A stretch of DNA of 64,000 nt from Rhodoluna sp. (GTDB taxonomy: Bacteria; Actinomycetota; Actinomycetes; Actinomycetales; Microbacteriaceae). The first letter of the stretch is position 1. Each line of letters starts with the position of its first letter. The DNA is taken from contig NZ_JAHEIM010000002.1 in the NCBI RefSeq assembly GCF_024639375.1, forward strand, positions 1 through 64,000, in the 5' to 3' direction. A program made the translations under genes and the position numbers. Below, piece by piece: positions 1 to 10,039 of this stretch. The notes under the pieces are model-generated. The model made no database searches. It had not been told where the DNA came from and saw only the letters and a program-made list of their open reading frames with translations.

Positions 1-67
1 CGGCAATGGCAACCGCAGCAGCGGCTCCAAGCAGAGTGCGCGAAAGTGTTTTTGAAATGTTCAACAT
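1..67 (-). CDS. N-terminal fragment of a protein with a signal-peptide-like start (MLNISKTLSRTLLGAAAAVAIA...), truncated by window edge
   Basis: ATG at 67 on the minus strand; basic n-region followed by Ala-rich hydrophobic stretch. Confidence 0.45.
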   Translation of the reverse strand, partial: MLNISKTLSRTLLGAAAAVAIA

Positions 68-167
68 GTTGCCAAAGTAGGGCCGTGCTGTGAACCGAAT
101 AAGAATGCAAGGTTAACGTTGCGTGCCAGAAAGTTAAGGCTTTAGTAAACCGAGCTAAGTTGACGCT

Positions 168-632
168 CTAAGCCAAGAAATCTTTTAGCGAAGCAAAGTA
201 GCTTTGCATCCCAACAGTTGTGGCTTCAATTTGCTCGGCAGGCATTTCACCAAACTGTGAGAACTTCACCCATGACTTATCGCTACGGTCTTCAAACTCA
301 ATCACGATTTTGTGGTGAGGCGCGTTTCGATCCTGCGCTTTGAATTCGGCGGCATTCTGGGTATAAGACATGCTGTGCTCGAGGCGCTTCAACGGCTCAA
401 CAGTTGAATACCAACCAAAGAAGTAAGCCACCATGTCGTACTGCGGCACGTCGATTGCAACAGTCCACAAACCACCAACATTTGCTTCGGATGTCGCGCT
501 GCCAGGCACCACTGTCAAGTCAGTTGGGTGGTACCACTGCTCAAGTTGTGCGCTGTCGGTCCAGGCAGACCACAGGCGCTCGATCGAAACCGGGTATTCA
601 CCTTCAACGGCATAAAGAAAATCGTGCTTGAT
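168..632 (-). CDS. SRPBCC/AHSA1-like domain protein (start extended upstream of ORF-track TTG to a putative ATC)
   Basis: Conserved-looking N-terminus IKHDFLYAVEGEYPVSIERLWSAWTDSAQLEQWYHPT lies upstream of the listed start; AGGAG at 639-643. Confidence 0.7.
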   Translation of the reverse strand: MKHDFLYAVEGEYPVSIERLWSAWTDSAQLEQWYHPTDLTVVPGSATSEANVGGLWTVAIDVPQYDMVAYFFGWYSTVEPLKRLEHSMSYTQNAAEFKAQDRNAPHHKIVIEFEDRSDKSWVKFSQFGEMPAEQIEATTVGMQSYFASLKDFLA

Positions 633-648
633 GATTTGCTCCTAAAAC

Positions 649-1722
649 TTAAACGTTGAATCTAAATTCCACTACGTCGCCATCTTTCATGACGTAGTCC
701 TTGCCTTCCATGCGCACCTTGCCCGCAGACTTAGCATCGGCCATTGAACCGGCAGCCATCAAATCATCGAACGAAACAATTTCAGCCTTGATGAATCCGC
801 GCTGAAAATCGGTGTGGATTACGCCGGCTGCCTGCGGGGCAGTCCAACCCTTGTGAATTGTCCAGGCGCGAGCCTCTTTAGGGCCAACGGTCAAATAGGT
901 TTGCAAACCAAGAGTGTCAAAACCAATGCGCGCCAACTGGTCTAGACCTGATTCGTCTTGACCCAGTGAAGCCAAAAGTTCAGCTGCCTCGGCGGCATCC
1001 AAGTCGATTAGTTCTGACTCAACTTTGGCGTCTAGAAAAACCGCCTCGGCAGGAGCGACCAAATCGGCAAGCGCCTTCTTTTTGGCTGCGTCGGTCAATA
1101 TGCTCTCGTCAACGTTGAAAACATAAATGATTGGCTTCGAAGTCAACAGCCCAAGCTCTTTGATTGGCTCGAGGTCAACATCGCTGGCTGAAAGTGGCTT
1201 GCCACCGTCGAGCACAGCCTTAGCAGCGTCGATTGCCTCAAGCGCCGCCGGCTCCATCTTCTTGCCCTTGACTTCTTTTTCGATGCGCGGGCGAGCCTTA
1301 TCCAAGGTCTCCATGTCGGCCAAAATCAATTCGGTGTTAATGGTCTCGATGTCACTTGCAGCATCAACCTTGCCGTCAACGTGAACCACGTCACCGTCAA
1401 CAAAGCCACGAACAACCTGTGCAATTGCATCAGCCTCGCGGATGTTGGCCAAGAACTTGTTGCCCAAACCTTCACCCACCGACGCACCGCGCACGATGCC
1501 GGCGATATCTACGAAAGACACCGGTGCCGGCAGCAAACGCTCTGATCCATACATGTCGGCAAGCTTCTGCAAACGAGGGTCAGGCAGGTTCACCACACCA
1601 ACGTTTGGTTCGATGGTTGCAAACGGGTAGTTCGCCGCCAGAACGTTGTTCTTGGTGAGTGCATTAAAGAGGGTCGACTTGCCTACGTTAGGCAGTCCCA
1701 CGATTCCGATTGTTAGAGCCAC
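649..1722 (-). CDS. ychF: Redox-regulated ATPase YchF (Obg-like GTPase family)
   Basis: VALTIGIVGLPNVGKSTLFNALT... DVVEFRFNV; GTG start at 1722 fits the family better than the longer ORF. Confidence 0.95.
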   Translation of the reverse strand: MALTIGIVGLPNVGKSTLFNALTKNNVLAANYPFATIEPNVGVVNLPDPRLQKLADMYGSERLLPAPVSFVDIAGIVRGASVGEGLGNKFLANIREADAIAQVVRGFVDGDVVHVDGKVDAASDIETINTELILADMETLDKARPRIEKEVKGKKMEPAALEAIDAAKAVLDGGKPLSASDVDLEPIKELGLLTSKPIIYVFNVDESILTDAAKKKALADLVAPAEAVFLDAKVESELIDLDAAEAAELLASLGQDESGLDQLARIGFDTLGLQTYLTVGPKEARAWTIHKGWTAPQAAGVIHTDFQRGFIKAEIVSFDDLMAAGSMADAKSAGKVRMEGKDYVMKDGDVVEFRFNV

Positions 1723-1771
1723 GAGGGTCAAGTCTATCGGCGAGGTCGGTGGCCACTGGCAGACTGTGTGA

Positions 1772-2335
1772 GTGCCCATAAATTTCACCGCCCTCGACTT
1801 TGAAACCGCCAACGGTTCGCCGGCCAGCCCGTGCGCGGTTGGCTTGGTAAAAGTGCGCGATGGCCAAATTGTTGACACCTTTGTTACGCTCATTCAGCCA
1901 CCGGCACCCAACAACTGGTTTCACGAGGGCAACATCCGAGTGCATGGCATTCAACCCGCGGATGTGCTCGACGCCCCAAGCTGGCATGAAGCACTCGGCG
2001 AGATGCTGCAATTCATTGGCGATGACACTCTGATTGCCCACAACGCACCTTTTGACATGGGAGTGCTTCGCGCTTCGGCTGCGGCAATCGAAACCACATT
2101 GCCAGCTCTCAAATACACCTGCTCGCTGGCTATCTCGCGCAAAACCTACAATCTCGAGAGCTACCGACTAAACGCGGTGGCTTATGCCATTGGTCACGAA
2201 GAGTTTGCTCACCACGATGCCCTGGCCGATAGCGACGCCTGTGCCCGAATTGTGTTGCATGCCGCAGATCGCCATGGTGTTGAAACTTTGGATGACCTGC
2301 TGGCGGCAACCAAGCAGGTTCTCAAGGACCTCTAA
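1772..2335 (+). CDS. DnaQ-like 3'-5' exonuclease (DNA polymerase III epsilon-type)
   Basis: FTALDFETANG, HNAPFDMGVL, HDALADSDACARI exonuclease motifs. Confidence 0.85.
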   Translation: MPINFTALDFETANGSPASPCAVGLVKVRDGQIVDTFVTLIQPPAPNNWFHEGNIRVHGIQPADVLDAPSWHEALGEMLQFIGDDTLIAHNAPFDMGVLRASAAAIETTLPALKYTCSLAISRKTYNLESYRLNAVAYAIGHEEFAHHDALADSDACARIVLHAADRHGVETLDDLLAATKQVLKDL

Positions 2336-2405
2336 AAGCGAACCTGCACGCGTGGGGCCAGCCGGGTTGCTACGTATTGTCTGAGGCTAATGAAATACTC
2401 GGGGC

Positions 2406-3497
2406 ATGGATGCATACATTTTTCTTGGCCTAGGCCTTTTGCTTGGCATTATCGTGGGCTACCTATTTGCCGAAGCCCGTTCACAGTCGCGAGCTAAAGA
2501 GCGCGCCAGCGAAGAAAACAAAATGCAAGAGGCCATGGGCCCGGTCAAGTTTCACTTAGAGCAAATGCAAGCCGTGGTCACTCGCCTAGAAAAAGAGCGC
2601 ACCGAGCAGTTCGGCTCAATTCAGGAGCAGCTCAAATCGGCAATCGAGTCAGACGAACAACTGCGTCGCCAAACCGAGTCACTTTCTCGCGCACTGTCGT
2701 CAAACAACATCCGCGGGGTTTGGGGTGAAGCGCAATTGCGCAAGTTGGTTGAGCTAGCTGGCCTCATCAAACACGCCGACTTCGACGAACAAGCAAGTTT
2801 CAAAACAGACACCGGTTCTGGCCGTGCCGACATGGTGATTAATTTGCCGGGTGGCAAGTCGCTCGCCATCGATTCAAAGGTTCCTTTCAACGCCTATCAA
2901 GAGGCGTCAACAATTTCAGAGCTAGCCTCTGGTGAAGAACTAGCCCGTCGATCAAAGCTGCTCGACGAGCATGTCAAAGCCGTGAAGTCTCACATCGATG
3001 CTCTCTCAAGCAAGGGCTACTGGACCGGCTTGCAAGCAAGCCCAGATTTTGTGATTGCGTTCGTGCCATCCGAGTCATTGCTATCAGCTGCACTCGATCA
3101 AGATTCTGGTCTGCTCGAATATGCATTCAAAAAGAACGTGGCCCTCGCTTCACCTGTTAGCTTGTTCTCGGTGCTCAAGACCATTAACTACATTTGGCGT
3201 CAAAATGCCGATGAAACTTCGGTGCGCACCATGATCAAACTTGGCAAAGAGCTTTATGACCGAATTGGCAAAGTTGCTGAATATGCCGACAAGCTCGGCC
3301 GCTCAATTACGGCAACCGTCAAGGATTACAACGTGTTCGTTTCGAGCCTTGAGAGTCGCGTTTTGGTCACTGCCCGCAAACTCAACGACCTAGACGAAAA
3401 CTCGCTGGGCACCGAGCAAATTCAGGCGCCAAAAGAGCTGGATGCCTCGCCACAGCCGCTAACCGCCAGCGAATTGACCCAAACCGACGACAAATAA
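2406..3497 (+). CDS. rmuC: DNA recombination protein RmuC
   Basis: N-terminal TM, coiled coil, RGVWGEAQLRKLVELAGL, LAIDSKVPFNAY. Confidence 0.93.
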   Translation: MDAYIFLGLGLLLGIIVGYLFAEARSQSRAKERASEENKMQEAMGPVKFHLEQMQAVVTRLEKERTEQFGSIQEQLKSAIESDEQLRRQTESLSRALSSNNIRGVWGEAQLRKLVELAGLIKHADFDEQASFKTDTGSGRADMVINLPGGKSLAIDSKVPFNAYQEASTISELASGEELARRSKLLDEHVKAVKSHIDALSSKGYWTGLQASPDFVIAFVPSESLLSAALDQDSGLLEYAFKKNVALASPVSLFSVLKTINYIWRQNADETSVRTMIKLGKELYDRIGKVAEYADKLGRSITATVKDYNVFVSSLESRVLVTARKLNDLDENSLGTEQIQAPKELDASPQPLTASELTQTDDK

Positions 3498-3597
3498 GTT
3501 AGAACAAAGTCTAGGTTTTGACAGGCTTGGGTATACTTTTCGAAGCGTTCGACAATGAAGTTGGCAGCCCGATTATTAGTAATCCAAGGAGCACTTC

Positions 3598-4617
3598 ATG
3601 TCTGCAATCAAGTCACCCGTTGTCACTTTGACACCGGCACCAACACTTGACCGCACCTACTACGTTCACGACCTCATCGAGGGTGGCGTAAACCGCGCAG
3701 ACGGCGTAGCCGAAGAACTTGCCGGCAAGGGCATTAACGTTTCAAAAGGTCTGCGCCTAGTTGGCATGGCAGCACCAGGTGTTGTTCCAATCGGCAACGA
3801 AGACCCAAGCGTGCTTTTGCGCACTGGTCACAGCGATGCACTTGTTCCACTTTGGGTTGACGGAAATCTTCGCGTTTCAACCACCATCGTTATCAAGGAT
3901 GGCCCAACCACCAAAGTCAACGAAGCCCCTCGCCCACTTAGCGAGAACGACTGGCAAGAAGTAATTCGCCTGACCGAAAAAACTGTTATCGAAGCTGGTG
4001 CCAAGTGGCTGGTTATGGCTGGCGCATTGCCAATCAACCTTGCCACCGGTAGCTATGTTGACCTTCAGCCAATCTTCAACAAGATGAAGGCACTTGGCGT
4101 TCGAGTTGTTCTAGACACCTCAGGCGAACCACTTCAGTTCTGGGCCAAGCAAGGCGCAGCAAGTGTGATGAAGCCAAACGCCGAAGAACTTGCATCTGCA
4201 GTTGGTCGCTCATTGCTCACCAACGGCGACGTTATCGATGCAGCTCGTGAGCTCATCGGCCGCGGCGTTGAATGTGTTCTTGCAAGCCTTGGTTCAGACG
4301 GCATGATCGCCGTCACTGCAAAGCACTCATGGCACGCAAAGACTCCACCAATCAAGGTAATCAACACTGTTGGTGCCGGTGACTCAACCATCGCTGGGTT
4401 CTTGTCTGCAGTTGCCGAGTCAACCAATGGCCCAACCGAAGCAAACTACTTTGTTGGTTTCGATGTTCCAGCTGGCCTAAAGATGGCAGTGCAGTGGGGT
4501 GCAGTAAAGGTGCAACAGCCAACTTCTGGTTTGCAGAACCTTGATGGCATGCCTGAGGCAACTGTGATTGAGAACCCTTCACGCGAACTTCCGCTTAAAG
4601 AGCCAGCTCACATTTAA
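3598..4617 (+). CDS. PfkB-family hexose kinase (1-phosphofructokinase-like)
   Basis: VTLTPAPTLDRTYYV, NVSKGLRLVG, NTVGAGDSTIAGFLSA PfkB signatures. Confidence 0.9.
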   Translation: MSAIKSPVVTLTPAPTLDRTYYVHDLIEGGVNRADGVAEELAGKGINVSKGLRLVGMAAPGVVPIGNEDPSVLLRTGHSDALVPLWVDGNLRVSTTIVIKDGPTTKVNEAPRPLSENDWQEVIRLTEKTVIEAGAKWLVMAGALPINLATGSYVDLQPIFNKMKALGVRVVLDTSGEPLQFWAKQGAASVMKPNAEELASAVGRSLLTNGDVIDAARELIGRGVECVLASLGSDGMIAVTAKHSWHAKTPPIKVINTVGAGDSTIAGFLSAVAESTNGPTEANYFVGFDVPAGLKMAVQWGAVKVQQPTSGLQNLDGMPEATVIENPSRELPLKEPAHI

Positions 4618-5571
4618 TTAGAGTTTGCTCACTCGCGCTTCAACGGTGTGAGCAACACCGAGTTTGCTATCCAGCACAAAACTTGAAACCAACAGGTCTT
4701 CGCCTTCTTCGCGAATGCCCTCGGTCAAAATTCCTGGAGTGATTCCAGTGAGCACAAAAACAAAGTCGTCACCCGATACCAATTCATCGAGTTCAAATTT
4801 GCGCTCCAAGTCGTAGTTAGCAGCAAGGGCGCGCTCAATCTGATCGACATCCTGCGGGGCAAAACGGGTTTGCATAAAGCCACCCAAAATCTGAATTGCA
4901 ACCGCGGTCAGCACGCCTTCGGGTGAACCACCAAGGCCAATCAACAAATCAACTCCGCTGTCGGGCACAGCCGCAGCAACGGCCATCGCCACATCGCCTT
5001 CATCAAAGCGCACCCAGGTTGCCCCAGCTGCCTCAACCTCTTTAATCAGACCAAAGTTGCGCTCTTTATTAATAATCGCCACGCGAATGTCGGTGGCCGG
5101 CTTGTCAAGCGCCTCGGCCAATTGACGAATGTTTTCAGTAGGTGAAGCATCGAGATCCAACACTCCCCTGCCAGCTGGCCCGCTCACAATCTTTTGCATG
5201 AAATAAACCTCGGATGCCGCCAGCATTGATCCGCGCGCAGAAGCCGCCATCACGGCCACTGCGCCATCACGCGCATCCGCAGCTAGAGCCGTGCCATCAA
5301 CCGGGTCAACTGCGATGTCCCACTCAACCGGCTGACCGCCGCCAATGATTTCACCGTTGTAAAGCATCGGGGCTTCGTCTTTCTCGCCCTCGCCAATCGA
5401 AACAATTCCGCCGAAGTTTGCCCCGAGAAGTGAGGCACGCATGGCATCAACCGCGGCGCCATCCACAGCCAATTTGTCACCCGAACCAACCAGGTGCCAG
5501 CAACCGGCGGCAGCCGAAACCGTAGCCGAAATAATGTCAACAGTGGGCTGGTTGGCGTTATGAAACATCAA
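4618..5571 (-). CDS. glpX: Class II fructose-1,6-bisphosphatase
   Basis: GEGEKDEAPMLYNGE, DPVDGTALAADARDGAVAVMA. Confidence 0.95.
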   Translation of the reverse strand: MMFHNANQPTVDIISATVSAAAGCWHLVGSGDKLAVDGAAVDAMRASLLGANFGGIVSIGEGEKDEAPMLYNGEIIGGGQPVEWDIAVDPVDGTALAADARDGAVAVMAASARGSMLAASEVYFMQKIVSGPAGRGVLDLDASPTENIRQLAEALDKPATDIRVAIINKERNFGLIKEVEAAGATWVRFDEGDVAMAVAAAVPDSGVDLLIGLGGSPEGVLTAVAIQILGGFMQTRFAPQDVDQIERALAANYDLERKFELDELVSGDDFVFVLTGITPGILTEGIREEGEDLLVSSFVLDSKLGVAHTVEARVSKL

Positions 5572-5646
5572 AACCTTTCGCGAGAGGGCCGGCCCTCATC
5601 CTTGCTAACATCATAGGTATTCCACCGATGGCCTTAGGAGTAAACC

Positions 5647-6672
5647 ATGCCAGTAGCATCACCAGACCAATACCTAGAAATGCTTGACCGCGCCAAGAAG
5701 CAGGGTTTTGCTTACCCAGCTATCAACGTTTCTAGCTCACAAACTTTGAACGCAGCACTTGCCGGATTGCAGGCTGCTGGTTCTGACGGCATCATTCAGG
5801 TGACCACCGGTGGCGGCGACTACTGGTCTGGCCCAACGGTAAAGAACATGGCATCGGGTGCCGCAGCCATGGCTGCCTTCGCACGCGAAGTTGCTAAGAA
5901 CTACGACATCACCATTGCCTTGCACACTGACCACTGCGCTAAAGACCAGCTAGACAAGTTGGTTCGCCCACTAATCGCAATCTCTCAGGAGCGCGTGAAG
6001 GCTGGCCAAGACCCGCTTTTCAACTCACACATGTGGGACGGCTCAGCAGTTCCAATGACCGAGAACCTAGAGATTGCCAAAGAAATGCTTAAGCTAACCA
6101 GCGGCATCGGTGCAGTTCTTGAGATCGAAGTTGGCGTTGTTGGTGGCGAAGAAGATGGCGTTGAAGGCGCAATCGATGAGCACCTTTACACCACACCTGC
6201 AGATGGCCTTATGACTGCCGAGGCGCTTGGCCTTGGCGAAAACGGTCGCTACATGGTTGCGCTTACTTTTGGCAACGTGCACGGTGTTTACAAGCCAGGC
6301 AACGTTCACCTGCGCCCAGAATTGCTTGGCGAAATTCAGGCAGCAGTTGGCGCTAAATACGGCAAAGACAAGCCATTCGACTTGGTATTCCACGGTGGTT
6401 CAGGTTCAACACCAGAAGAAATTTCTGAGTCAGTTCGTCACGGTGTAATCAAGATGAACATCGACACAGACTTGCAGTATGCATTCACTCGCCCTATCGC
6501 TGACTGGATGATGAAGAACTACGACGGCGTGCTAAAGGTTGATGGAGACGTTGGCAACAAGAAGGTTTATGACCCACGCGCATGGGGCAAGGCTGCCGAA
6601 GCTGGCATGTCAGCTCGCGTTGTTGAGGCAGCAAACGAACTTGGCTCAGCATCAAAATCAATGTCTGCATAA
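5647..6672 (+). CDS. fba: Class II fructose-bisphosphate aldolase
   Basis: ALHTDHCAK, FHGGSGSTPEEISESVRHGVIKMNIDTDLQYAFTR. Confidence 0.96.
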   Translation: MPVASPDQYLEMLDRAKKQGFAYPAINVSSSQTLNAALAGLQAAGSDGIIQVTTGGGDYWSGPTVKNMASGAAAMAAFAREVAKNYDITIALHTDHCAKDQLDKLVRPLIAISQERVKAGQDPLFNSHMWDGSAVPMTENLEIAKEMLKLTSGIGAVLEIEVGVVGGEEDGVEGAIDEHLYTTPADGLMTAEALGLGENGRYMVALTFGNVHGVYKPGNVHLRPELLGEIQAAVGAKYGKDKPFDLVFHGGSGSTPEEISESVRHGVIKMNIDTDLQYAFTRPIADWMMKNYDGVLKVDGDVGNKKVYDPRAWGKAAEAGMSARVVEAANELGSASKSMSA

Positions 6673-6679
6673 TTTAAAG

Positions 6680-6889
6680 ATGAACGACCGAAGCCCGTTG
6701 TATGACAACGGGCTTCCTCGTTTTAAGGGGCAATACTCAAACGGCGAGATGCACGGTTTTTGGGAGTTCTTTCGCAAAGACGGCAGCTTGATGCGCTCTG
6801 GAACTTTTGATTTAGGCAAACAAGTTGGAACTTGGAAAACCTTCGATCGCGAAGGCAAGCTTGTAAAAGAAACTGACTTTAAGAATTAG
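6680..6889 (+). CDS. Small MORN/YwqK-like repeat protein (69 aa)
   Basis: [72 protein letters not shown] at 6680. Confidence 0.7.
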   Translation: MNDRSPLYDNGLPRFKGQYSNGEMHGFWEFFRKDGSLMRSGTFDLGKQVGTWKTFDREGKLVKETDFKN

Positions 6890-7896
6890 CGCTTGATTTT
6901 GTTGCTGGTTTCTTCGCCAGCAGCTTTTAGCTCTTTCCGCAATTCTGCAGGCAGTGAGAACTGAATATCTTCTTCGGCAGTTTGCACGTTGCGCACATCA
7001 CCAAAACCGCGAGCTGCCAAGTGATCAAGAACATCTGACACAAGTTCTTCGGGCACCGAAGCACCTGATGAAACACCAACCGATTCCACGCCTTCAAACC
7101 AGGCTTCATCAATCTCAGATGCAAAGTCAACGCGGTAAGCAGCCTTTGCGCCGGCTTCGAGTGCAACTTCAACCAAGCGAACAGTGTTTGAAGAGTTTGC
7201 CGAGCCAACCACAATCACCAAATCAGATTGAGCGCCAACCTTCTTGATGGCTACCTGACGGTTTTGGGTGGCATAACAAATGTCATCGCTCGGTGGGTTC
7301 TGCAACGTTGGATACTTCTCGCGAAGCTTCACTACGGTCTGCATAGTTTCATCAACCGAAAGTGTGGTCTGCGAAAGCCAAATCAATTTCTTAGGGTCAC
7401 GCACACGTGCAGCGGCAATGCTGTCGTCTTTGTCGATAATCTGCACAACATCCGGGGCTTCGCCAGCAGTGCCTTCTACTTCTTCGTGACCCTCGTGGCC
7501 AATCAGCAAAATGTCGAAATCTTCGGATGCAAAGCGCTGCACCTCGCGGTGAACCTTGGTGACCAGCGGGCAGGTGGCATCGATTGTGTTTAGGTTGCGA
7601 GCCTCGGCAGCTGCAACAACCGCAGGTGAAACACCGTGGGCAGAGAACACCAAGACTGAGCCCTCTGGGGCTTCGTCCACTTCTTCAACAAATATTGCGC
7701 CGCGCTTTTCGAGTGACGCAACCACATGCTTGTTGTGCACGATCTGCTTGCGCACATATACCGGGGCACCGTAGTGATCTAAGGCCTTCTCAACGGCGAT
7801 TACGGCTCGGTCAACTCCAGCGCAATACCCTCGCGGTGAGGCCAAGAAGACCTTTTTTGAGGCCTGGTTGGTGGGGGTATTCTGGATGTCAGTCAC
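6886..7896 (-). CDS. ispH: 4-hydroxy-3-methylbut-2-enyl diphosphate reductase
   Basis: [37 protein letters not shown]. Confidence 0.96.
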   Translation of the reverse strand: MTDIQNTPTNQASKKVFLASPRGYCAGVDRAVIAVEKALDHYGAPVYVRKQIVHNKHVVASLEKRGAIFVEEVDEAPEGSVLVFSAHGVSPAVVAAAEARNLNTIDATCPLVTKVHREVQRFASEDFDILLIGHEGHEEVEGTAGEAPDVVQIIDKDDSIAAARVRDPKKLIWLSQTTLSVDETMQTVVKLREKYPTLQNPPSDDICYATQNRQVAIKKVGAQSDLVIVVGSANSSNTVRLVEVALEAGAKAAYRVDFASEIDEAWFEGVESVGVSSGASVPEELVSDVLDHLAARGFGDVRNVQTAEEDIQFSLPAELRKELKAAGEETSNKIKR

Positions 7897-7947
7897 CCCT
7901 CAATGATAAACGGCGATGGATTGTGGTGACTGATACTTTTTGGAGGC

Positions 7948-9168
7948 ATGATGAGCGACGAAGAACTCGCTGGCGCCCCAAAAGTTAGCTCAGAACAAGC
8001 GCCTTGGCCGGTATCGCGCCTTTCAGCAACCCTAAAAGACTGGATTGACCGTTTAGGAATGCTTTGGATTGAAGGCGAACTGGCTTCGATCAAACTCGGC
8101 CCAACCAACATGTTTGGCGAATTGCGCGATTTGCAGATTGAAAACAGCATTTCAATTCACTCTTGGAACGTTGCCAAGATTCCAAATGACCTAAAACAGG
8201 GTGACCGCGTGATTGCGCTGATCAAACCCGCGTTTTGGCCAAAGGGCGGCAAGCTCACCATGCAGGTTTTTGAAATTCGCAAGGTTGGCCTTGGCGAATT
8301 GCTTGAGCGCATCGAACGCTTGCGTGCACAACTAACTCTCGAAGGCCTTACCTCGATCGAGCGCAAGCAACCGCTGCCATTCTTGCCAAACAAAATTGGC
8401 CTAATCACCGGCAAAGATTCCGACGCCGAAAAGGATGTGCTGCAAAATGCCAAGCTGCGCTGGCCCGATGTTCAGTTTCGTGTAATTCACACCCTGGTGC
8501 AGGGCGATAAAGCTGCACCCGAAATTATCCAAGCCATTAAGACTTTGGATCAAGACCCCGAGGTGGATGTGATCATCATCGCTCGCGGTGGCGGATCATT
8601 CTTGGACCTACTCGTTTTCAGCGACGAGCAGTTAGTTCGCACCGCGGCAAATGCCAAGACACCTATTGTTTCGGCGATCGGTCATGAAAACGACCGACCA
8701 GTGCTCGATGATGTTGCCGACCTGCGTGCATCAACTCCTACTGATGCGGCCAAGCGTGTGGTACCCGACGTGATTGAAGAGTTGCACAAACTGCAGCAAC
8801 TTCGTGACCGCGCATTCATGCGCGTGGCTACTTTTGTGCAAAACCAAATAGACATGATTGCCCAATTGCGCAGTCGGCCAATTTTGGCCAACCCATACAC
8901 GTTCATCGATGAGCAATCGGTTGAGATCGAGCGAGCCGTCTTCATGATTCGCGACCGAATCGACCAAAAGCTCACCCGTGAGGCAATGCACGTTAGTCAC
9001 CTTCGCCAGCAGGTGCGCAGCCTGTCACCTCAATCAACCCTTGACCGCGGCTACTCTGTGGTGCGAGACGCCGATGGCCACGTTGTCGTTGATGTCGACC
9101 AGGTGAAATCTGGGCAAAAACTTCGAGTTCGCCTGGCAAAGGGCGAACTGCCGGTAACTGCCGACTAG
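7948..9168 (+). CDS. xseA: Exodeoxyribonuclease VII large subunit
   Basis: OB-fold N-terminus, IIIARGGGSFLDLLVFSDE, SAIGHENDRPVLDDVADLRASTPTDAA. Confidence 0.95.
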   Translation: MMSDEELAGAPKVSSEQAPWPVSRLSATLKDWIDRLGMLWIEGELASIKLGPTNMFGELRDLQIENSISIHSWNVAKIPNDLKQGDRVIALIKPAFWPKGGKLTMQVFEIRKVGLGELLERIERLRAQLTLEGLTSIERKQPLPFLPNKIGLITGKDSDAEKDVLQNAKLRWPDVQFRVIHTLVQGDKAAPEIIQAIKTLDQDPEVDVIIIARGGGSFLDLLVFSDEQLVRTAANAKTPIVSAIGHENDRPVLDDVADLRASTPTDAAKRVVPDVIEELHKLQQLRDRAFMRVATFVQNQIDMIAQLRSRPILANPYTFIDEQSVEIERAVFMIRDRIDQKLTREAMHVSHLRQQVRSLSPQSTLDRGYSVVRDADGHVVVDVDQVKSGQKLRVRLAKGELPVTAD

Positions 9169-9194
9169 GCCAACGAAATAGACTAGAGACCATA

Positions 9195-9440
9195 ATGAGC
9201 CCAGAATCTAAAGCCAAAAACGCCGCCGAGGCCAACGCCGACGTAGCCAAATTGAGCTATGAAGAGGCCCGCGACCAGTTGGTAAAAGTGGTGGCCGAGC
9301 TCGAGCAAGGCGCAGTCACCCTAGAGGCCTCTCTGGCCCTGTGGGAGCGCGGAGAAGCCCTTGCCAACCAATGTGAATCCTGGCTCTCAGGCGCCCGCAA
9401 GCGCCTTGATGCAGCCGTAGCCAAGAAGAAGGCTGAATAA
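9195..9440 (+). CDS. xseB: Exodeoxyribonuclease VII small subunit
   Basis: SYEEARDQLVKVVAELEQGAVTLEASLALWERGEAL, adjacent to xseA. Confidence 0.93.
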   Translation: MSPESKAKNAAEANADVAKLSYEEARDQLVKVVAELEQGAVTLEASLALWERGEALANQCESWLSGARKRLDAAVAKKKAE

Positions 9441-9442
9441 CT

Positions 9443-10039
9443 GTGGCTGAAGATGATGCAGCAGCTAAACGTCGCGCCCGTCAAACGGTAATCAACCTGC
9501 TGCTTTCACTCGGAGCATCCCTAGGAATCGTTTTGGCGTTGGTGCTAATCGTGCCTCGCGACGATAGCAACCGCATTCAACCAGTTGACTTCCGAAGTGT
9601 GGCCGCCGAAGCGCAGTCTGCCAGCGGCAACTACATTGTGGCTCCCGAATTACCTCAGGGCTGGTGGGCAAACTCGGCTCGCTACCTTGGCAACCCGGCC
9701 GACGGCGTTGCAACTTTTTATGCGGGCTTCGTTGGGCCAAAGAATCAGTACATCGGCTTGACTCAAGCTCAAAACCCGAACCCAACTTGGCTAGTGCAAC
9801 AGCTTCAGGGTGCAGTGCAAACCGGCACCTTTAGCAGCGGCTACCGCGACTGGACAATCTACGAATCACCTGAGGTTCACAATCCAAAGAAAACTAAGGA
9901 TTACATCATGGTGATGAATTTTACAGAAGGTGAAAAAGTTGCCGTCATTATTTATGGCACGGCCTCTGCGGATGATTTTGCACAGTTTGCGACCAACATC
10001 GATCTCCTTTTGAAGAACAACTTGAACGGAGCGAACTAA
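9443..10039 (+). CDS. DUF4245-like single-pass membrane protein
   Basis: N-terminal TM, SARYLGNPADGVATFYAGFVGP; overlaps next start by 1 nt. Confidence 0.75.
   Translation: MAEDDAAAKRRARQTVINLLLSLGASLGIVLALVLIVPRDDSNRIQPVDFRSVAAEAQSASGNYIVAPELPQGWWANSARYLGNPADGVATFYAGFVGPKNQYIGLTQAQNPNPTWLVQQLQGAVQTGTFSSGYRDWTIYESPEVHNPKKTKDYIMVMNFTEGEKVAVIIYGTASADDFAQFATNIDLLLKNNLNGAN

Noticed and set aside
1723-1893. N-terminal extension of the ychF ORF (MSVTKVSTIWPS...)
   Set aside because: Family N-terminus is (M/V)ALTIGIVGLPNVGKST; the extension is not family-like and overlaps the divergent exonuclease gene.
3515-3540. TTGACA followed by TATACT upstream of the PfkB kinase as a sigma70 promoter
   Set aside because: Spacing is only about 8 nt, not about 17; TATACT may still be a -10 but the pair is not a canonical promoter.
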